Source of the DNA: Tolypocladium sp. Sup5 PDA-1
Lineage: Eukaryota; Ascomycota; Sordariomycetes; Hypocreales; Ophiocordycipitaceae
NCBI GenBank assembly: GCA_000750105.3
Contig: JPHH03000052.1
Coordinates: 1-64,000 of the forward strand
Direction of reading: 5' to 3'
DNA length: 64,000 nt
Part shown: positions 44,022-54,958 of the stretch, in pieces
How the letters are laid out: every line of letters starts with the position of its first letter
Numbering within the stretch: position 1 is the first letter of the stretch
Notes under the pieces: generated by a model
Seen by the model: the letters and a program-made list of their open reading frames with translations, nothing else
Told to the model about the DNA's origin: nothing
The model's database searches: none
Made by a program: the position numbers and the translations under genes

Positions 44022-44839
44022 CTATGACTGGCCACCCTGCTTGAGCTCGTCCAAGGCCTCCATCTCGTCGTCCCACTTTCCGCCCGGCGGCGGTGTCGGC
44101 AGTGATGGCACAGGGGGGAGTTGACTTCCGGTCGTTGGTTCCGTCTTTGGTTTGCCGTCCGAGGGCAGCGAGGGAAACTCGTCGGTCGTGAGCGATGGGG
44201 CTGCGGCGCTGCCCTTGGCTGGCGCTGGTCCTCCGTCTTGGCCTTGTCGAGCACCGCCGCGACCTCTGCCTCCGCCTGCGTTCCCACCGCGAGCGCCGCG
44301 TCCGCGTCCCCGGCCGCGGGAGCGATCGTCCAGGAAGCGGTCCACGTCGGGCTCCTCCCCGTCCCGCGCATACCGACTCCCAGCCAGCCCTCCACCACCA
44401 GCACCGCTCCTCGCGCCCCTGACACCGCCATTCGCGCCGCGGAACCCCCTCCTCGCCTCTTCCTCGGCGATGGCCTCCTTGCCCTCGTCCCAGCCGCCCT
44501 CTTTCATGCCTATGGCCTTCAGCTTGCGCTCCCGGTTGCGGGCGCGTTCGTCGTCGAGCTTGCGGCGCTCCTCGTCGCCCCTGCGGCGGCGCTCGGCGTC
44601 CTCGGTGCGGCGGCGGCGGGCCTCCTCCATGCCGCGGGCGTAGGCCTGGGCGTGCTGCTTCTCATCCTTCTCGGCCATCTCGAACTTGCGCGTCTTCTCG
44701 GCGGCGAGGAGCTTCATCTGGGCCATCTTGGCGGCGAGCTCGGCGTCGGTGAGCTTCTGCCGCGGGTTGGCGCCGGACTTGAGCCGGGACTCGGTGCTGA
44801 CAGCGGTGTTTTGGGGGGGCGCGGCGGCGGAGGGGGCGG

Positions 44840-44873
<34 letters not shown>

Positions 44874-44880
44874 CTGTTGC

Positions 44881-44921
<41 letters not shown>

Positions 44922-45413
44922 CTGTTGCTGCTGTTGCTGCTGTTGCTGCTGTTGCTGCTGTTGCTGCTGTTGCTGTTGCTGCTGCTGCTTATGGGAGGAG
45001 GATGCTGGGGCGGTTGGTGCGTTGGCGGGCGGTGATGGTGCGGCGGCGGCGACGGCATCTGCCTGTGAAGAGGCTGGCGGCGTGGGTTTGCTGGCGGTCG
45101 CGGTCGCGGTCGCGGTCGTGGTCGTGGTTGTGGCCGTAGTCGTGTTCGTAGTTGCCGGCTTGTCGGCCCAGCGCGAGGTGGCGAGGGACCTGTGGGGTTG
45201 GACAGAGCTCGGCTTCGACGTTTGCGCCGCTGCCACGGGCTCCTTGCGCTGCGCGACCGGTGCTGCTACCACTGGAGGAACCTGCCGCTCGGGCTCCGGC
45301 GCAGGCGGCTCTGGCTTGGGCGTCTCGTCGATGACGACGGGCGCGCTCTCGACGGGCTCAAAGTCGTCGTAGAACAGATCGTCGTCGGTCCGGCCGCCGA
45401 ATTGGTCCTCCAT
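44022..45413 (-). CDS. Poly-glutamine and RGG-rich protein, probable RNA-binding
   Basis: Intronless, 463 aa. The N-terminus MEDQFGGRTDDDLFYDDFEPVE is acidic, then Pro/Ala/Thr-rich with a SRWADKPA motif. Residues 143-191 are 49 consecutive glutamines. A charged helical region follows (KLTDAELAAKMAQMKLLAAEKTRKFEMAEKDEKQHAQAY, then a long Arg/Glu coiled-coil-like stretch). An RGG region (RGRGRGRGARGG, GGGRGRGGARQG) and the motif TDEFPSLPSD end the protein. RGG boxes plus a DEFPSL element are typical of mRNA-associated proteins, so translation or mRNA storage is a reasonable guess, but I cannot name an orthologue. The frame extends 66 codons above the ATG at 45413 without support. PolyQ length is likely variable between strains. 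Confidence 0.8.
44841..44987 (-). repeat. CAG/CAA tract coding 49 glutamines
   Basis: 147 bases of pure CAG and CAA codons read on the - strand, mostly in a nine-base pattern of two CAG and one CAA (CTGCTGTTG on the + strand). The CAA interruptions reduce slippage compared with pure CAG. The opposite strand gives poly-Cys and poly-Leu frames that are artefacts. Confidence 0.95.
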
Positions 45414-45838
45414 GGCTGCGGCTCGGGGGGGACGAGGGACGTGGACAATAGCTAAGGATGTTGTATACGGGATAGCGTATGTTTCTTTGGAGAGCTTTGC
45501 GAGAAGCAAAGGGGCGAGCGAGGCTGGTGAGGGTTGACGATGGAGGGTCGAGGTGTGACGCGCGAAGTTTCGACGGATTGCTGCAGGAAGGCCCCGCCCT
45601 AGCGTGCGCACAGGACTGTGGGGTAAGGCTGACCTGTCTTGTCCAGGTGCTGTTGTTCACGAACGCAAGAGAGCTCCGTCCCTTCTTTGTTTTCTTTCTT
45701 ACATAAATTAGAATCTTGGAACCTATTGTTGAGACAAGCCATTGTTTGACGTTTCAAGGTTGGGACATCATGGATATCTACCTAGGTACGAGGTACCTAC
45801 CTTAGGCTGGTACGTGTTGGGATTAGAGCTCACAGATC
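45414..45838. other. Intergenic, upstream of the poly-Q gene
   Basis: No gene is visible. It contains the probable promoter and leader of the poly-Q gene and the 3' flank of the kinase gene. A GGTACGAGGTACC palindrome-like word lies near 45783-45798. Confidence 0.4.
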
Positions 45839-47298
45839 TTATGCCCAAGCCTTCCGACTCTCCTCGTACGCCGGCAAAGCCCACCTCTTCATCCAAGCCG
45901 TGTCCAAAACCTCTTCCGCATTTGGCCGCTCCCTAGGCCTCCATGCGAGCATCCAGTGTAACAGCTCAAGGAGTGCAACCCTCTCCTCATCATTAATAAC
46001 GCCCATACCACAAGACTGTCTCGGCTCCTGTATCCATTGATTGAACCGCCTATCCCACGACCATATGTCACACTCGTTACTGAGCGGTCTTCCCTCTCCG
46101 TCGAACCATTTGAACCGCTGCTCCCACTTATCCCACCACTCAGACGGCAGAGAACCTTGTAAGTGGACCTGCTGGGCCGTGATTTCGTCCTGAGGCGCGA
46201 GGATTCCGTCGATGAGGGACCTGTGGGCGAGCAACTCGAAGATAGTACAACCGAGGCTCCATATATCCGACGCGAAAGAAAGAGGTGTCGTCGGCTCGAA
46301 GAGCGCCTCGGGCGGCCGGATCACAAGGGGTGTATACGATTCAAAGCGTGACTTATCTGACGGGCGAAAGGCGACACCGAAGTCGCTAAGTAGCAGCTTC
46401 GCCTCGTTGAGGGCGATTTCATCGCTTGCTACGCCAAGCCACACGGGCGGGATAGCGTGCGAAGGAACCCCGGATGCTGAAGAGGTTGGTTTTCCGTCGA
46501 GGCGGACGACAAGCTCTGGCTCTGGGGCCCCAAATTTAGCATACAACTGCTCCACGGAGAGACTGTTGAGAGAAGATGGCAGCTGGAGAAGGAGGTTGCC
46601 AAGATGAAGGTCTGGGGGAGGGCGTTATTAGATGATCAGAGAAGAGGCGGAAATGAGGATAAGGAACACTCACCTCCATGGGCAAAACCCTGCGAGTGAA
46701 CAAGAGAAACGGCCATGACAAGCTGGGCAGCCAGAGACCGGGCAACATCGAGCTGGAGCAGTCTCGGGCCCGATGCCTCTTTCGCATCCATCAGGCTGCA
46801 TCTTGCCGGGACTGTCACAAAACAAGGGTGAGTCCCATTAGGGCCGTCAAGACTAAAGCGATCAATGGCCATAGGGATCATCGACGCCTTGGCTGCGGCG
46901 TGGCTGCAAGCAGCGACTCCTGTCGTAAGCTGAGACAGAATGTCTACCTCTCGCCTGTCTGCGTCTGCGGTGCCGACTTTGATGGCGACATATTTCGATG
47001 TCTGTTCGTCAAGAGCGAGCCAGGCCGTCGAAAATGCGCCGTGACCAAGCTTGTGTACTATACGGTATCGCTTGTGAAGACGGTCGTCGATTTGGACGGG
47101 ATGATAACCCCCCGGTCGGTAGTCTTCCAGTCTCTCCACGTCTTCAACATGCCCGTACTCAAAACTTGAGGTCGACACCGTCGAACAGGGCCCATATGAG
47201 AAGATGCGAGACTCTGGCGTTGAGTATCGAGAACTTGAAAGACACGGTCGTCGCGGAAACACGCGCCGTGCTAGGGTCCGGGGGAACCAGCCGCTCAT
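45839..47298 (-). CDS. SRPK-like serine/threonine protein kinase
   Basis: Two exons: 47298-46674 and 46611-45839 (465 aa). The 62-base intron (GTGAGT ... CTAATAACGCCCTCCCCCAG) splits the catalytic loop and splicing gives AHG-DLHLGNLLL. The glycine loop is LGHGAFSTAW (84-93), the ATP lysine is Lys107 in VAIKV, catalytic Asp209 is in HGDLHLGN, and DFG is 285-287. PPEALF and ASDIWSLGCTIFELL follow. The lead-in GYHPVQIDDRLHKRYRIVHKLG is the signature of fungal SRPK relatives. The insert between loop and DFG is about 70 residues. True SRPKs phosphorylate SR splicing factors. The large mould-specific side group to which this belongs has unknown targets. The first 30 residues are Arg/Ser-rich and could act as a mitochondrial presequence. 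Confidence 0.88.
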
Positions 47299-47602
47299 CT
47301 GTGGCTGGTAAATAGGTTGGAAAAGGATAAACTACTGCCGAAATGGATGCAGAGAAGGGTGGAGAATCTTGTAGACATACTCGATGGGGAGGGAGGAACC
47401 TGAATTGAAATGCCAGCGTAGGAAGCACTTCACGTGTCTGATGGGAGCGATGACAGACGAGTCGGCGGAGACTGGTTGACAGTTGGCACGTGGCTGGCAG
47501 TTGCAACTTCGACTACGGAGTAGTCCGTACGTATGTACCACGGCACAGCTCCAACCAAGGCACCCACCTAGGTAGGTACCATCTCTGGAGCTCGCGAGAG
47601 CT
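47299..47602. other. Intergenic, no gene seen
   Basis: This is the upstream region of the kinase gene and the 3' flank of the following - strand gene. Nothing recognisable. Confidence 0.4.
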
Positions 47603-48163
47603 TCATGCTGTCTGCGGCCCATCGCCTCTGCTGGAGTCCTTGGCCGACCACGCGTCCAGCGCAGCCTTTACGCTGTCCCTCAGCTCCTCCTCCGTCCTCA
47701 CCAGCTCCCTGCCGTACCGCCTGCACACGGCCTCGACGTTGCCTCTCCTGGGATACCCGTCGAGCGCGCACACGACGACGCTCCTCGCCGGGTCGTTGGC
47801 GCACAGCCCCAGCTCGAGCAGGCTCACGGGCGCGTCGCTGACGGGGTGCAGCAGGAAGACGAGCACGTCGGCGCGCTCCTGCATGTCCAGCTCCCACGCG
47901 ACCTGCTCGGCCCAGCGCGCGTCGGAGAGGTCCTCGCGCCAGCTGTCGTCCCAGCCGGCGCGCTGGGGGTTGAGGAGCGCGACGGGGTGGGAAGCGAGGG
48001 AGGCCGTGAGGCGCTGGCGCCAGTCGCCCGAGGGGGTTGCGCTGGTCGTGCCGCCGAGGAAGATGGAGGGCTTCGGGGTGATGTCGCCTGAGGGGCGTGA
48101 CGGCGCCTGGACGACTGTTGCTCTGGTCGGCGTGGCCATTGTGCCGCTCACTAACGTGGACAT
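47603..48163 (-). CDS. Nucleoside 2-deoxyribosyltransferase-like protein
   Basis: Intronless, 186 aa. The fold signature is visible: IFLGGTTS at the N-terminus (phosphate-binding Gly-rich loop), DWRQRLTASLASHPVALLNPQRAGWDDSW, then WAEQVAWELDMQERADVLVFLLHPVSDAPVSLLELGLCA, where the glutamate in LLELG corresponds to the catalytic nucleophile of the family. Such enzymes exchange bases between deoxynucleosides. The fungal members are uncharacterised and may have other N-glycoside substrates. The ATG at 48163 is used; a second in-frame ATG lies 8 codons downstream (MATPTRATVV). Confidence 0.82.
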   Translation of the reverse strand: MSTLVSGTMATPTRATVVQAPSRPSGDITPKPSIFLGGTTSATPSGDWRQRLTASLASHPVALLNPQRAGWDDSWREDLSDARWAEQVAWELDMQERADVLVFLLHPVSDAPVSLLELGLCANDPARSVVVCALDGYPRRGNVEAVCRRYGRELVRTEEELRDSVKAALDAWSAKDSSRGDGPQTA

Positions 48164-48566
48164 TGAGTATATGAAACAGTGTTTAGGTATCTCGTCCGCA
48201 ACGATGTCGAGACTGGACGTGGATGCTGAACCGAATCGACAGTATAGAAGCTCATGAGCTTGATGGTTCTAACTTCGAGGCAAGACAAGGTTCCCCACTC
48301 GTGGAGTTGTCGTTGCGCCGTTGGCTGGGCATGTCGCCTATAGTCGTTGTTCTGCAGTCCCAATCGACCATCTCGCATCATGCACTGCCAAAAGCCCAAC
48401 GTATAAGACGGCTTACGCTGCTCATAGGTTCACCTTGTTGAGAGCCGTACACACACGGTCCTCACGGCCCGTGTATTGTCTGTAGGCATTATTTGTATAA
48501 TCTAAGTTGTATCCCGTTGCCATATGAACAATGCTCTTCCAAGTCGCCCCGACTCGCCATCACATT
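48164..48566. other. Intergenic, no gene seen
   Basis: Spacer between two - strand genes, with the probable promoter of the deoxyribosyltransferase-like gene at its left end. Confidence 0.4.
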
Positions 48567-49688
48567 CTATAAATCCTCCTCCATGAACCGCCGCATCAAC
48601 AGATTGAACCGCGTGTTCTGGCTCCGCACCACCTGCGGCGTCAGGCGACTGAGATACCTCTCCCTGGCCATCTGGCTCCACGCGTGGTAAGCGAGCTGGT
48701 TGTCGAACAAGCTGCCACCCGTCTTCTCCATCCGCCCCTCCCAGAACTGCGCCTCGGCCTTGGTGATGGGCTCGTGCATCCAGCGCACATGGGCCCAGGT
48801 CCAGGTCGGCCAGAAAAAGGCGTCCGGGGGCAGCTCGCAGACCTCGTCCGGGTGCCGGCCCGCGAGCTCCTTGGGCAGCAGTACGCTGTGGTAGTTCCAC
48901 TCCTTGTTCAGGTCCGCGCCGTCGTACGCCTCCAGCCAGCGCCGCACAAAGGTGCTGTTGGGCCGCGCCGCGATGACGGCGTTGCAGAGGCCGAGCCGGT
49001 TGCCGCCCTCGTGGCCCAGCACCACGTCGTGCGGGTGCGGCGAATCGAGCACGTCAGTGAAAGGCCGCAGGGCGAAGGCGTCCATGTCGAGGTATATGCC
49101 GCCCTGCTCCTGGAGAAACTCGAGGCGCATCGTGTCCGCCATGTGCGCCGAGTGCTCTAGCGAGTTATCCAGGGGCCCGGTGTGGCGGGCGAACTTGACG
49201 TGTGGTTTTAGCCGGCGGATCCATTGGTTGTTGTCTATCAACGGGTCGACTGTGAGACTGTCCAGCAACGCCGGGTCCTTGGAGGTGTAGCCGTAGTGGA
49301 AGATGATGCTCTCCGGCTTGAGCGACACGATGGCGCTCCGCACCGCGAGGTAGCTGAGAAAGTCAAAGTCGCCCTGGCCGGCGTTGCGGAGGGGCAGCTT
49401 CTGCAGCCAGATGAAGTGCACGACGTTGGGGATGGGCTGGTGGCTGGCCGGCGATGGCGGGATGGTCACGGGCGCTACCCGCTCGTCTGGGAGTGGAGTG
49501 CCGTAGTGGCAGGCCAGTTCCTTTCGAGTAGGCGTAAAGTCCTGCTCGACATGCTTCTGGTCGGAAAGGGGGTTCGTCTGCCGGACGTAGTCACCGAGTC
49601 GCCAGAGGGTCGGGAAGCTGTAGTATGAGGCGAGGATGAGGGCGAGGATGAGGGCGATCCGGATGGCCCTCAAGCTCAGGGTGACCAT
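48567..49688 (-). CDS. GT32-family glycosyltransferase, type II membrane protein
   Basis: Intronless, 373 aa. A short cytosolic tail is followed by one membrane anchor (residues 5-24, LSLRAIRIALILALILASYY). The catalytic region has IPNVVHFIWLQ, the usual start of this fold, AHMADTMRLEFLQEQGGIYLDMDAFALRP with the DXD motif at Asp201-Asp203, and GLCNAVIAARPNS. Such DXD proteins are Golgi or vesicle enzymes that use nucleotide sugars with Mn2+. The substrate is not predictable, but it resembles the fungal capsule/alpha-1,4-GT type more than Och1. The first ATG is 49688; an in-frame GTG five codons up is ignored. A second GT32-type gene lies 2 kb away on the opposite strand. Confidence 0.85.
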   Translation of the reverse strand: MVTLSLRAIRIALILALILASYYSFPTLWRLGDYVRQTNPLSDQKHVEQDFTPTRKELACHYGTPLPDERVAPVTIPPSPASHQPIPNVVHFIWLQKLPLRNAGQGDFDFLSYLAVRSAIVSLKPESIIFHYGYTSKDPALLDSLTVDPLIDNNQWIRRLKPHVKFARHTGPLDNSLEHSAHMADTMRLEFLQEQGGIYLDMDAFALRPFTDVLDSPHPHDVVLGHEGGNRLGLCNAVIAARPNSTFVRRWLEAYDGADLNKEWNYHSVLLPKELAGRHPDEVCELPPDAFFWPTWTWAHVRWMHEPITKAEAQFWEGRMEKTGGSLFDNQLAYHAWSQMARERYLSRLTPQVVRSQNTRFNLLMRRFMEEDL

Positions 49689-51761
49689 TTTCAACACGGA
49701 CACAAGAGATTCAACATGGAGACGGAAGAATAAAGGAATTCGAGAAAACGCCTGCCAGAAGATGACGAGAAAGGGCGGCTTCTCTCTGTCTTTCAGGTAT
49801 AAGTTTCAGCCTCAAGACCACACGGGCCTGCGCAGGGCTGAGGGTCCTCGATCCTGTCGATCTCCTTGAAGATCGCCATATTAGGGACTCGCCGGGTCGT
49901 GTACAGATACATCCACGCAATGTCAAAACTTATGCGTATTTGCGAACTTTACCCGCAGTTGGCCAAGTTCCGATTTGGTGTTGAAAGGCTCCAGCGGCCT
50001 CGGACCCGCGAGTCCCATCGCGACACGCGTCACTCGATGGGCTAAGCGACATGTAAACAGGAGCAGGGCGAAGTTGCAACAGGCATCAAAGTGAACCAGA
50101 GAATGCGGCTGGCAGCCCTGCACACAATGGTGGGAAAACAAGGCTGGTGGGTGACTCGTACGTAAGTCGGTATTACATGTCCAGCCATGATATACCAGAG
50201 GCCATCCATTCAGGGACTGGCGCGAGAGCCGGCGTCGTCTACATGTCCCTTTGGGGCTCTTCGAGGACTGGTCACTGCCTGGAGTCGCTGGACTCAGGAG
50301 TCGGACCCCCAACGAGGCCATTTCCCAGCGGGGCGGAGGGTTCATTCATCGCCTCGACGCATCATCGTCCGTGAAGCCGCAACGTGGGCGACCCGGTGGT
50401 CGGGGTGGAGCCGGAGCCCATCTGGGGCATGGAGCGGCTAATCTCCAATGGCGCTCCTTGCCAGATGGGCCAGTGGCCGTAAGCGAGTTGGATGAAGCAG
50501 GCACGTTTTTGCCCATCCCAAGACTTGTCACCCAAAAAGAACAGTTTTACGAGAAGCGTTGTCTTTGGAGCTGGCCGGGCGTTGGGAACGGGAAAGGAGG
50601 TGACGGAGAATTAGCCCAGAAAATGAAACAGGTCATGTATCAAGGCAGCCATGGAAACTGACAGAGTCACAAGGCAAGCTGTTCAAAACGCCGTTTGTCA
50701 GTTACATGACGAGTCGCTGTCTTGTAAGACGGGACAAGGTCCTGCCAACGGTGTCTAAAGCACAAGGTAAGTTCCGGACCTTCATTTCATGATAACCAAA
50801 AGCCTCTTTAGTTTGGAGACGTCGGCATCCTGCCAGTGTCCTCATCAGTTCCTTCTCCCAGGCAATCATGGTGGCTGTGGCGCTGAGTCCTGTGAACCGC
50901 CACTTACACGGGCCACTGATGACGCGGTGCAACACGCAAACTTGCAGATTGATCTTCGCGCCGATCCGTCTCATCTGAAGCCCCTTTCCGTCCACCAGCT
51001 GTTGAGCCAGCAGACAACAAGGAGTAGACGACAATGCATGCACTATCCAGGGCCGCAATATGGTGGCAAGAGGGACCTGTTTTCATCCGAAGCTTTCTTG
51101 AACTTGTTTGCAAGGGGTTCAGCACAGGAACTTTGACAGCGCCAAGATGCTCGGCGCCCACCCTTTCCTGGCGACGGCAAACTGGACTCGTGGCCGTTGA
51201 CGGAAATTTGACGGAAGCGTGTCTCATCACTGGTGATATCTGACACAGCTGCGGCACTTTGCCACGCCTTTGTTGAAACGGGCTTCAACCACCGCTACAT
51301 CTCCCGTTGAAATCGACCTGATTTATCCCGTCAAGGGAGGAATCTCCAGAAGAAAGAAGCCGGCGCGTAAAGCGGACTATCGGACGATTGAGTGCTCCAT
51401 AACTTAATTGGCAGCAAGTTGCGCCACTGACTTGAACCTGGCCAAGGCGCAAGCCGCCAGAAAGCTTGTCCATTAAAGGCTCTGCCGCTACCCCTTACAC
51501 GGCATGGGGCATCCGCGCTGCATATTTGAGGCCCACAGGACAGGCCATGGCCTATCGATGGCCTGCGGTCCAGACCTCCAGCCGTTATGAGGCGAGGCAT
51601 TGGAGGCCCAGGAGTTGACGGCGCATGCTGGGCTGTGCGCAATGCCCCCCGAATTGTGACAGCCGCTTCGGAACCTTCTTTTCCTCCGTGCGAGGAGCAT
51701 CGTAATGTGAATCCTGCAACATCACCGCCGCCCCTCTGCCCGCCGCCGCCCTGCCCCCAGC
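49689..51761. other. Divergent intergenic region between two GT32-type genes, no gene seen
   Basis: About 2 kb separates the starts of the two GT32-type genes. Many short overlapping frames exist on both strands without motifs. The region holds both promoters; I see no TATA box I trust. Confidence 0.45.
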
Positions 51762-52913
51762 ATGATGGCCTCCGCGAGCCCCCGAGTCCGGCGCCTGGCG
51801 CTGGTCCTGCTCGCCGGCGGCCTGGTGCTGTTCCTGACGGCCCTCGTGCCCAGGATTCTGGCCTTCAGTCACATCTTCGGGGCGCACGCCGGCGTCGCCA
51901 TGACCCAGCAGCAGGTCCTCGACGCTCACAAGGCGGCGCAGAGCAAGCCCGACGCGCGGCCAAGACCCGTGCCCCGGATTATCCACCAGGTCTTCCATAA
52001 CTGGCGCGATCCCGGCAACGAGACGCTCCCATCTGATTGGGAGGAGACGCGCCAGTCGTGCATCTCGCGGCACCCGACGTGGGAGTACAAGGTTGTTGGC
52101 TTCCCTGGTGGGCCGGTTGCCGAACAGCCGGCCGTGTTCAACTACCTATCCAGGACATTCTTTGCTGACGGTGGTGACTTGTAGCTGTGGACTGAGAGGG
52201 CGTCTCGCAAGTTCATTAAGAAAGAGTACCCATGGTTTCTGGAAACCTACGACGGCTTCGAGCATCCCGTCCAGAGGGTTGACACGCTTCGGTACTTTCT
52301 CATCCGGCACTTTGGCGGGGTCTACATCGACCTTGACAATGTAACTCCACCCTTCATGTTCATGTTCATGTTCATGTTTTGGCTTCACAACGAGTAGACC
52401 GCTAACCTTCCACAGGGCTGCCGCACCAGCCTCGAGCCACTGCTCTACTATCCCTCCTGGATCACCGACGGCGGCCAAGGCGCCCTGAGCAACAACATCA
52501 TCGGCTCCGAGCCCGAGCACCCCTACTGGATCCTCATGACCGACTCCATCGTGCCCTGGGCCGGCAACTTCATCCTGCCCTACGTCACCATCAGCTACGC
52601 GACGGGTCAGTGGTACGAGACCAAGATCTGGGAGCAGTACCACGCCTCGAAGCCCCGCGGCGCGCCCGCCCTGCTGCGCGTCATGATGGACTCGCGCCCG
52701 ACGGGGGCGAAATGGGTCTTCTTCACGGCGGGACGCGGCGGCACGTGGGATAACTGGGACAACCGCCTGTTCGGCTGGGTCGGCGCGCACTTGTTCCAGG
52801 CGACGCTGTACGGGCTCGCGGCCCTTGGCGCGGTCGTTGGCGCTGGGTTTGCGGTTGGGCAGATGGTGGTGCGGCGCCAGAAGTTGCGCAAGGGGTACCG
52901 TGTCCTTGCTTAG
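51762..52913 (+). CDS. Mannosyl-inositol-phosphoceramide synthase catalytic subunit (SUR1/CSH1-like, GT32)
   Basis: Three exons: 51762-52091, 52185-52340 and 52416-52913 (327 aa). Introns of 93 and 75 bases have branch points TGCTGACGG and GCTAAC; the first donor GTTGTT is weak. Residues 10-34 are an N-terminal anchor and 285-310 a C-terminal helix (LYGLAALGAVVGAGFAVGQMVV). Motifs are PRIIHQVFHNWRDP, WEYK-LWTERASRKFI, DTLRYFLIRHFGGVYIDLDN with DXD at 159-161, and GALSNNIIGSEPEHPYW. This matches yeast Sur1/Csh1, which with Csg2 transfers mannose to inositol phosphoceramide in the Golgi. Both anchors fit that topology. Two adjacent ATGs (51762, 51765) are equally possible starts. Confidence 0.88.
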
Positions 52914-53704
52914 ATCCAGAGGGGCATGATGGAGCGAACGTAGCGTGTAATGTATGGCCGTGTCGGCGTTTGTGATGCGTATAGCAAGGCGTTTGGATGA
53001 TGGGCTCGGGATAGAGGCGGTCGCCTCGATGCCAGCATCTTCGACGATGTTGGAGATTAATCTCTTGGGTATGGAAATTTTTAAATATCATGCGGCAATA
53101 AGGCTGCCTGGCTACTTGTATCGATATAGCTGCTTATACTATACAGCCAGAGCATAATACCTAGTCGGGTCACGAGACGCCGGTTCTGCGAATGCCGAAA
53201 AACAGATCTCCAGAGTGACGTTCTGGCCGCCGGGGCACGTCGAGGGCAATACTGACTTGCCTCTACCGGTTGCATCCGCCGACGGGAGAGACGCAAAGTG
53301 GTCCCACCTTTTGAGGCTGCCGGATAAACCATTTAAGTTATATCAGGCGACTTTAGAGAAGTAGCGGCATTCGTTACTCTTGGCTGAATGCAACCTTTCT
53401 CTTCACAGTACGAAGTGGAATGCGGAGGCGGGGAACGGCAGGGCCGGCAACTGGGGCCGTGTGTGGCCTTGTCCCATTGCGAACATCAGGCGAGTTTGCT
53501 CGAAAGTCAATGTCACGCGGGCTGCGCAGCCATCTCATCTTTCGCAGGTCATCGAAGAAGTCGCTTTCTATTCTCTCCAGTGACGTAAATCCTGCCTAGT
53601 TAGATATTATCCGCTCTTGGGCAACCAGCAGTCTGCAGCATTGAAACCCTTGAACCACGGTATCACTCACCATACGGCTACTTCGTACCTACTCAAGGCA
53701 TAAG
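52914..53704. other. Intergenic, no gene seen
   Basis: 3' flank of the MIPC synthase gene and upstream of the alcohol dehydrogenase gene. The part near 53080-53160 is AT-rich. No motif-bearing frame. Confidence 0.4.
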
Positions 53705-54958
53705 ATGCAGCGCATCGCAACTCTCACAAGATTCAAGCCCCTCCGTCTATCCACCTTGAGACAAATGTCCACCATGAAGGCCCTCGTGTACAGCGCCGTC
53801 AATTCCGTCTCCCTCCAGCAAAAGCCGGAGCCCACCGTTTCATCGCCCACCGATGCCATCGTCAAACTCACCAAGACCACCATATGTGGCACGGATTTGC
53901 ATATCCTCAAGGGCGACGTAGCGACCTGCCAGCCTGGGCGGATCCTGGGCCACGAAGGCGTCGGCATAGTCCACTCGGCAGGACCCTCCGTGACGCGCTT
54001 CAAGCGAGGCGACCGCGTCCTCATCTCGTGCATCTCGAGCTGCGCAGCCTGCGAATACTGCCGCAGGGGCATGTACAGCCACTGCACCTCGGGCGGCTGG
54101 ATCCTGGGCAACTCCATCGACGGCACGCAGGCCGAGTATGTGCGCATTCCTCACGCCGACTCGAGTCTTTACAGCATCCCCGCCGGCGTCGATGAAGCAG
54201 CCCTCGTCATGCTCAGCGATATCTTCCCCACGGGGCTGGAATGCGGCGTCCAGAACGGCAAGGTCCAGCCTGGCGGAACAGTCGCTATCGTGGGCTCTGG
54301 GCCGGTCGGCCTGGCGGCGCTGGTAACGGCGCAGATGTACTCGCCGTCCAAGATCATCGTCATTGACGCGGACCCCGAGAGGCTAGAGACGGCGAAACAT
54401 CTCGGGGCCAGCGACACGATTGACAACCGCAAGGAAGATGCCGTGGCCAAGGTGAGAACACTCACGGACGGCAAGGGATGCGATACCGTCATCGAAGCTG
54501 TTGGCGTGCCGGCGACTTTTGAGCTGTGCCAGGGGCTGCTTGCCCCTGGAGGCGTGCTTGCGAATGTCGGTGTCCATGGTACCAAGGTGGACCTCCACCT
54601 GGAGAATCTCTGGGACAAAAACATCAGTGAGTATCGCCTCCTGAGCAGGGGACATGGGCGAGTAATGTCCAATTGCTAATGTCCTGAAAACAAGCAATCA
54701 CGACAAGGTTGGTTGACACGGTGTCGACTCCTATGCTTCTTAAGCTGGTCGAGTCAGGCAAGCTACAGCCTGCGCAGCTAGTTACTCACCGTGGGTCATC
54801 CTGAATGTCCTTGAGATGCACGAGCACAAGTTAACATGCCTTTTTGATTAGACTTCAAATTCAGTGAGATGGAGGAGGCGTATAGGACGTTCGGAGAGGC
54901 GCGCAAGACTGGGGCGCTGAAGGTGGTGATTGACATGCAAGAGGATTCCGGGGCTTAG
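53705..54958 (+). CDS. Zinc-dependent alcohol dehydrogenase (MDR family)
   Basis: Three exons: 53705-54626, 54695-54790 and 54852-54958 (374 aa). Both introns keep frame; the second donor is GTGGGT. The catalytic zinc site is visible as Cys61 in TICGTDLH and His83 in GHEGVG. The structural zinc site is Cys113, Cys116, Cys119 and Cys127 in SSCAACEYCRRGMYSHC. The cofactor loop is GSGPVGL at 197-203, followed by VIDADPERLETAKHLGA, where the acidic residue favours NAD. The end (HHFKFSEMEEAYRTFGEARKTGALKVVI) is typical. Substrate is probably a secondary or short-chain alcohol. The first 20 residues (MQRIATLTRFKPLRLSTLRQ) are basic and hydroxylated like a mitochondrial presequence; ATGs at 53765 and 53774 would give a cytosolic form. 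Confidence 0.92.

Noticed and set aside
44686..45372. Poly-cysteine and poly-leucine proteins on the + strand
   Set aside because: Complement readings of the CAG/CAA tract in the poly-Q gene.
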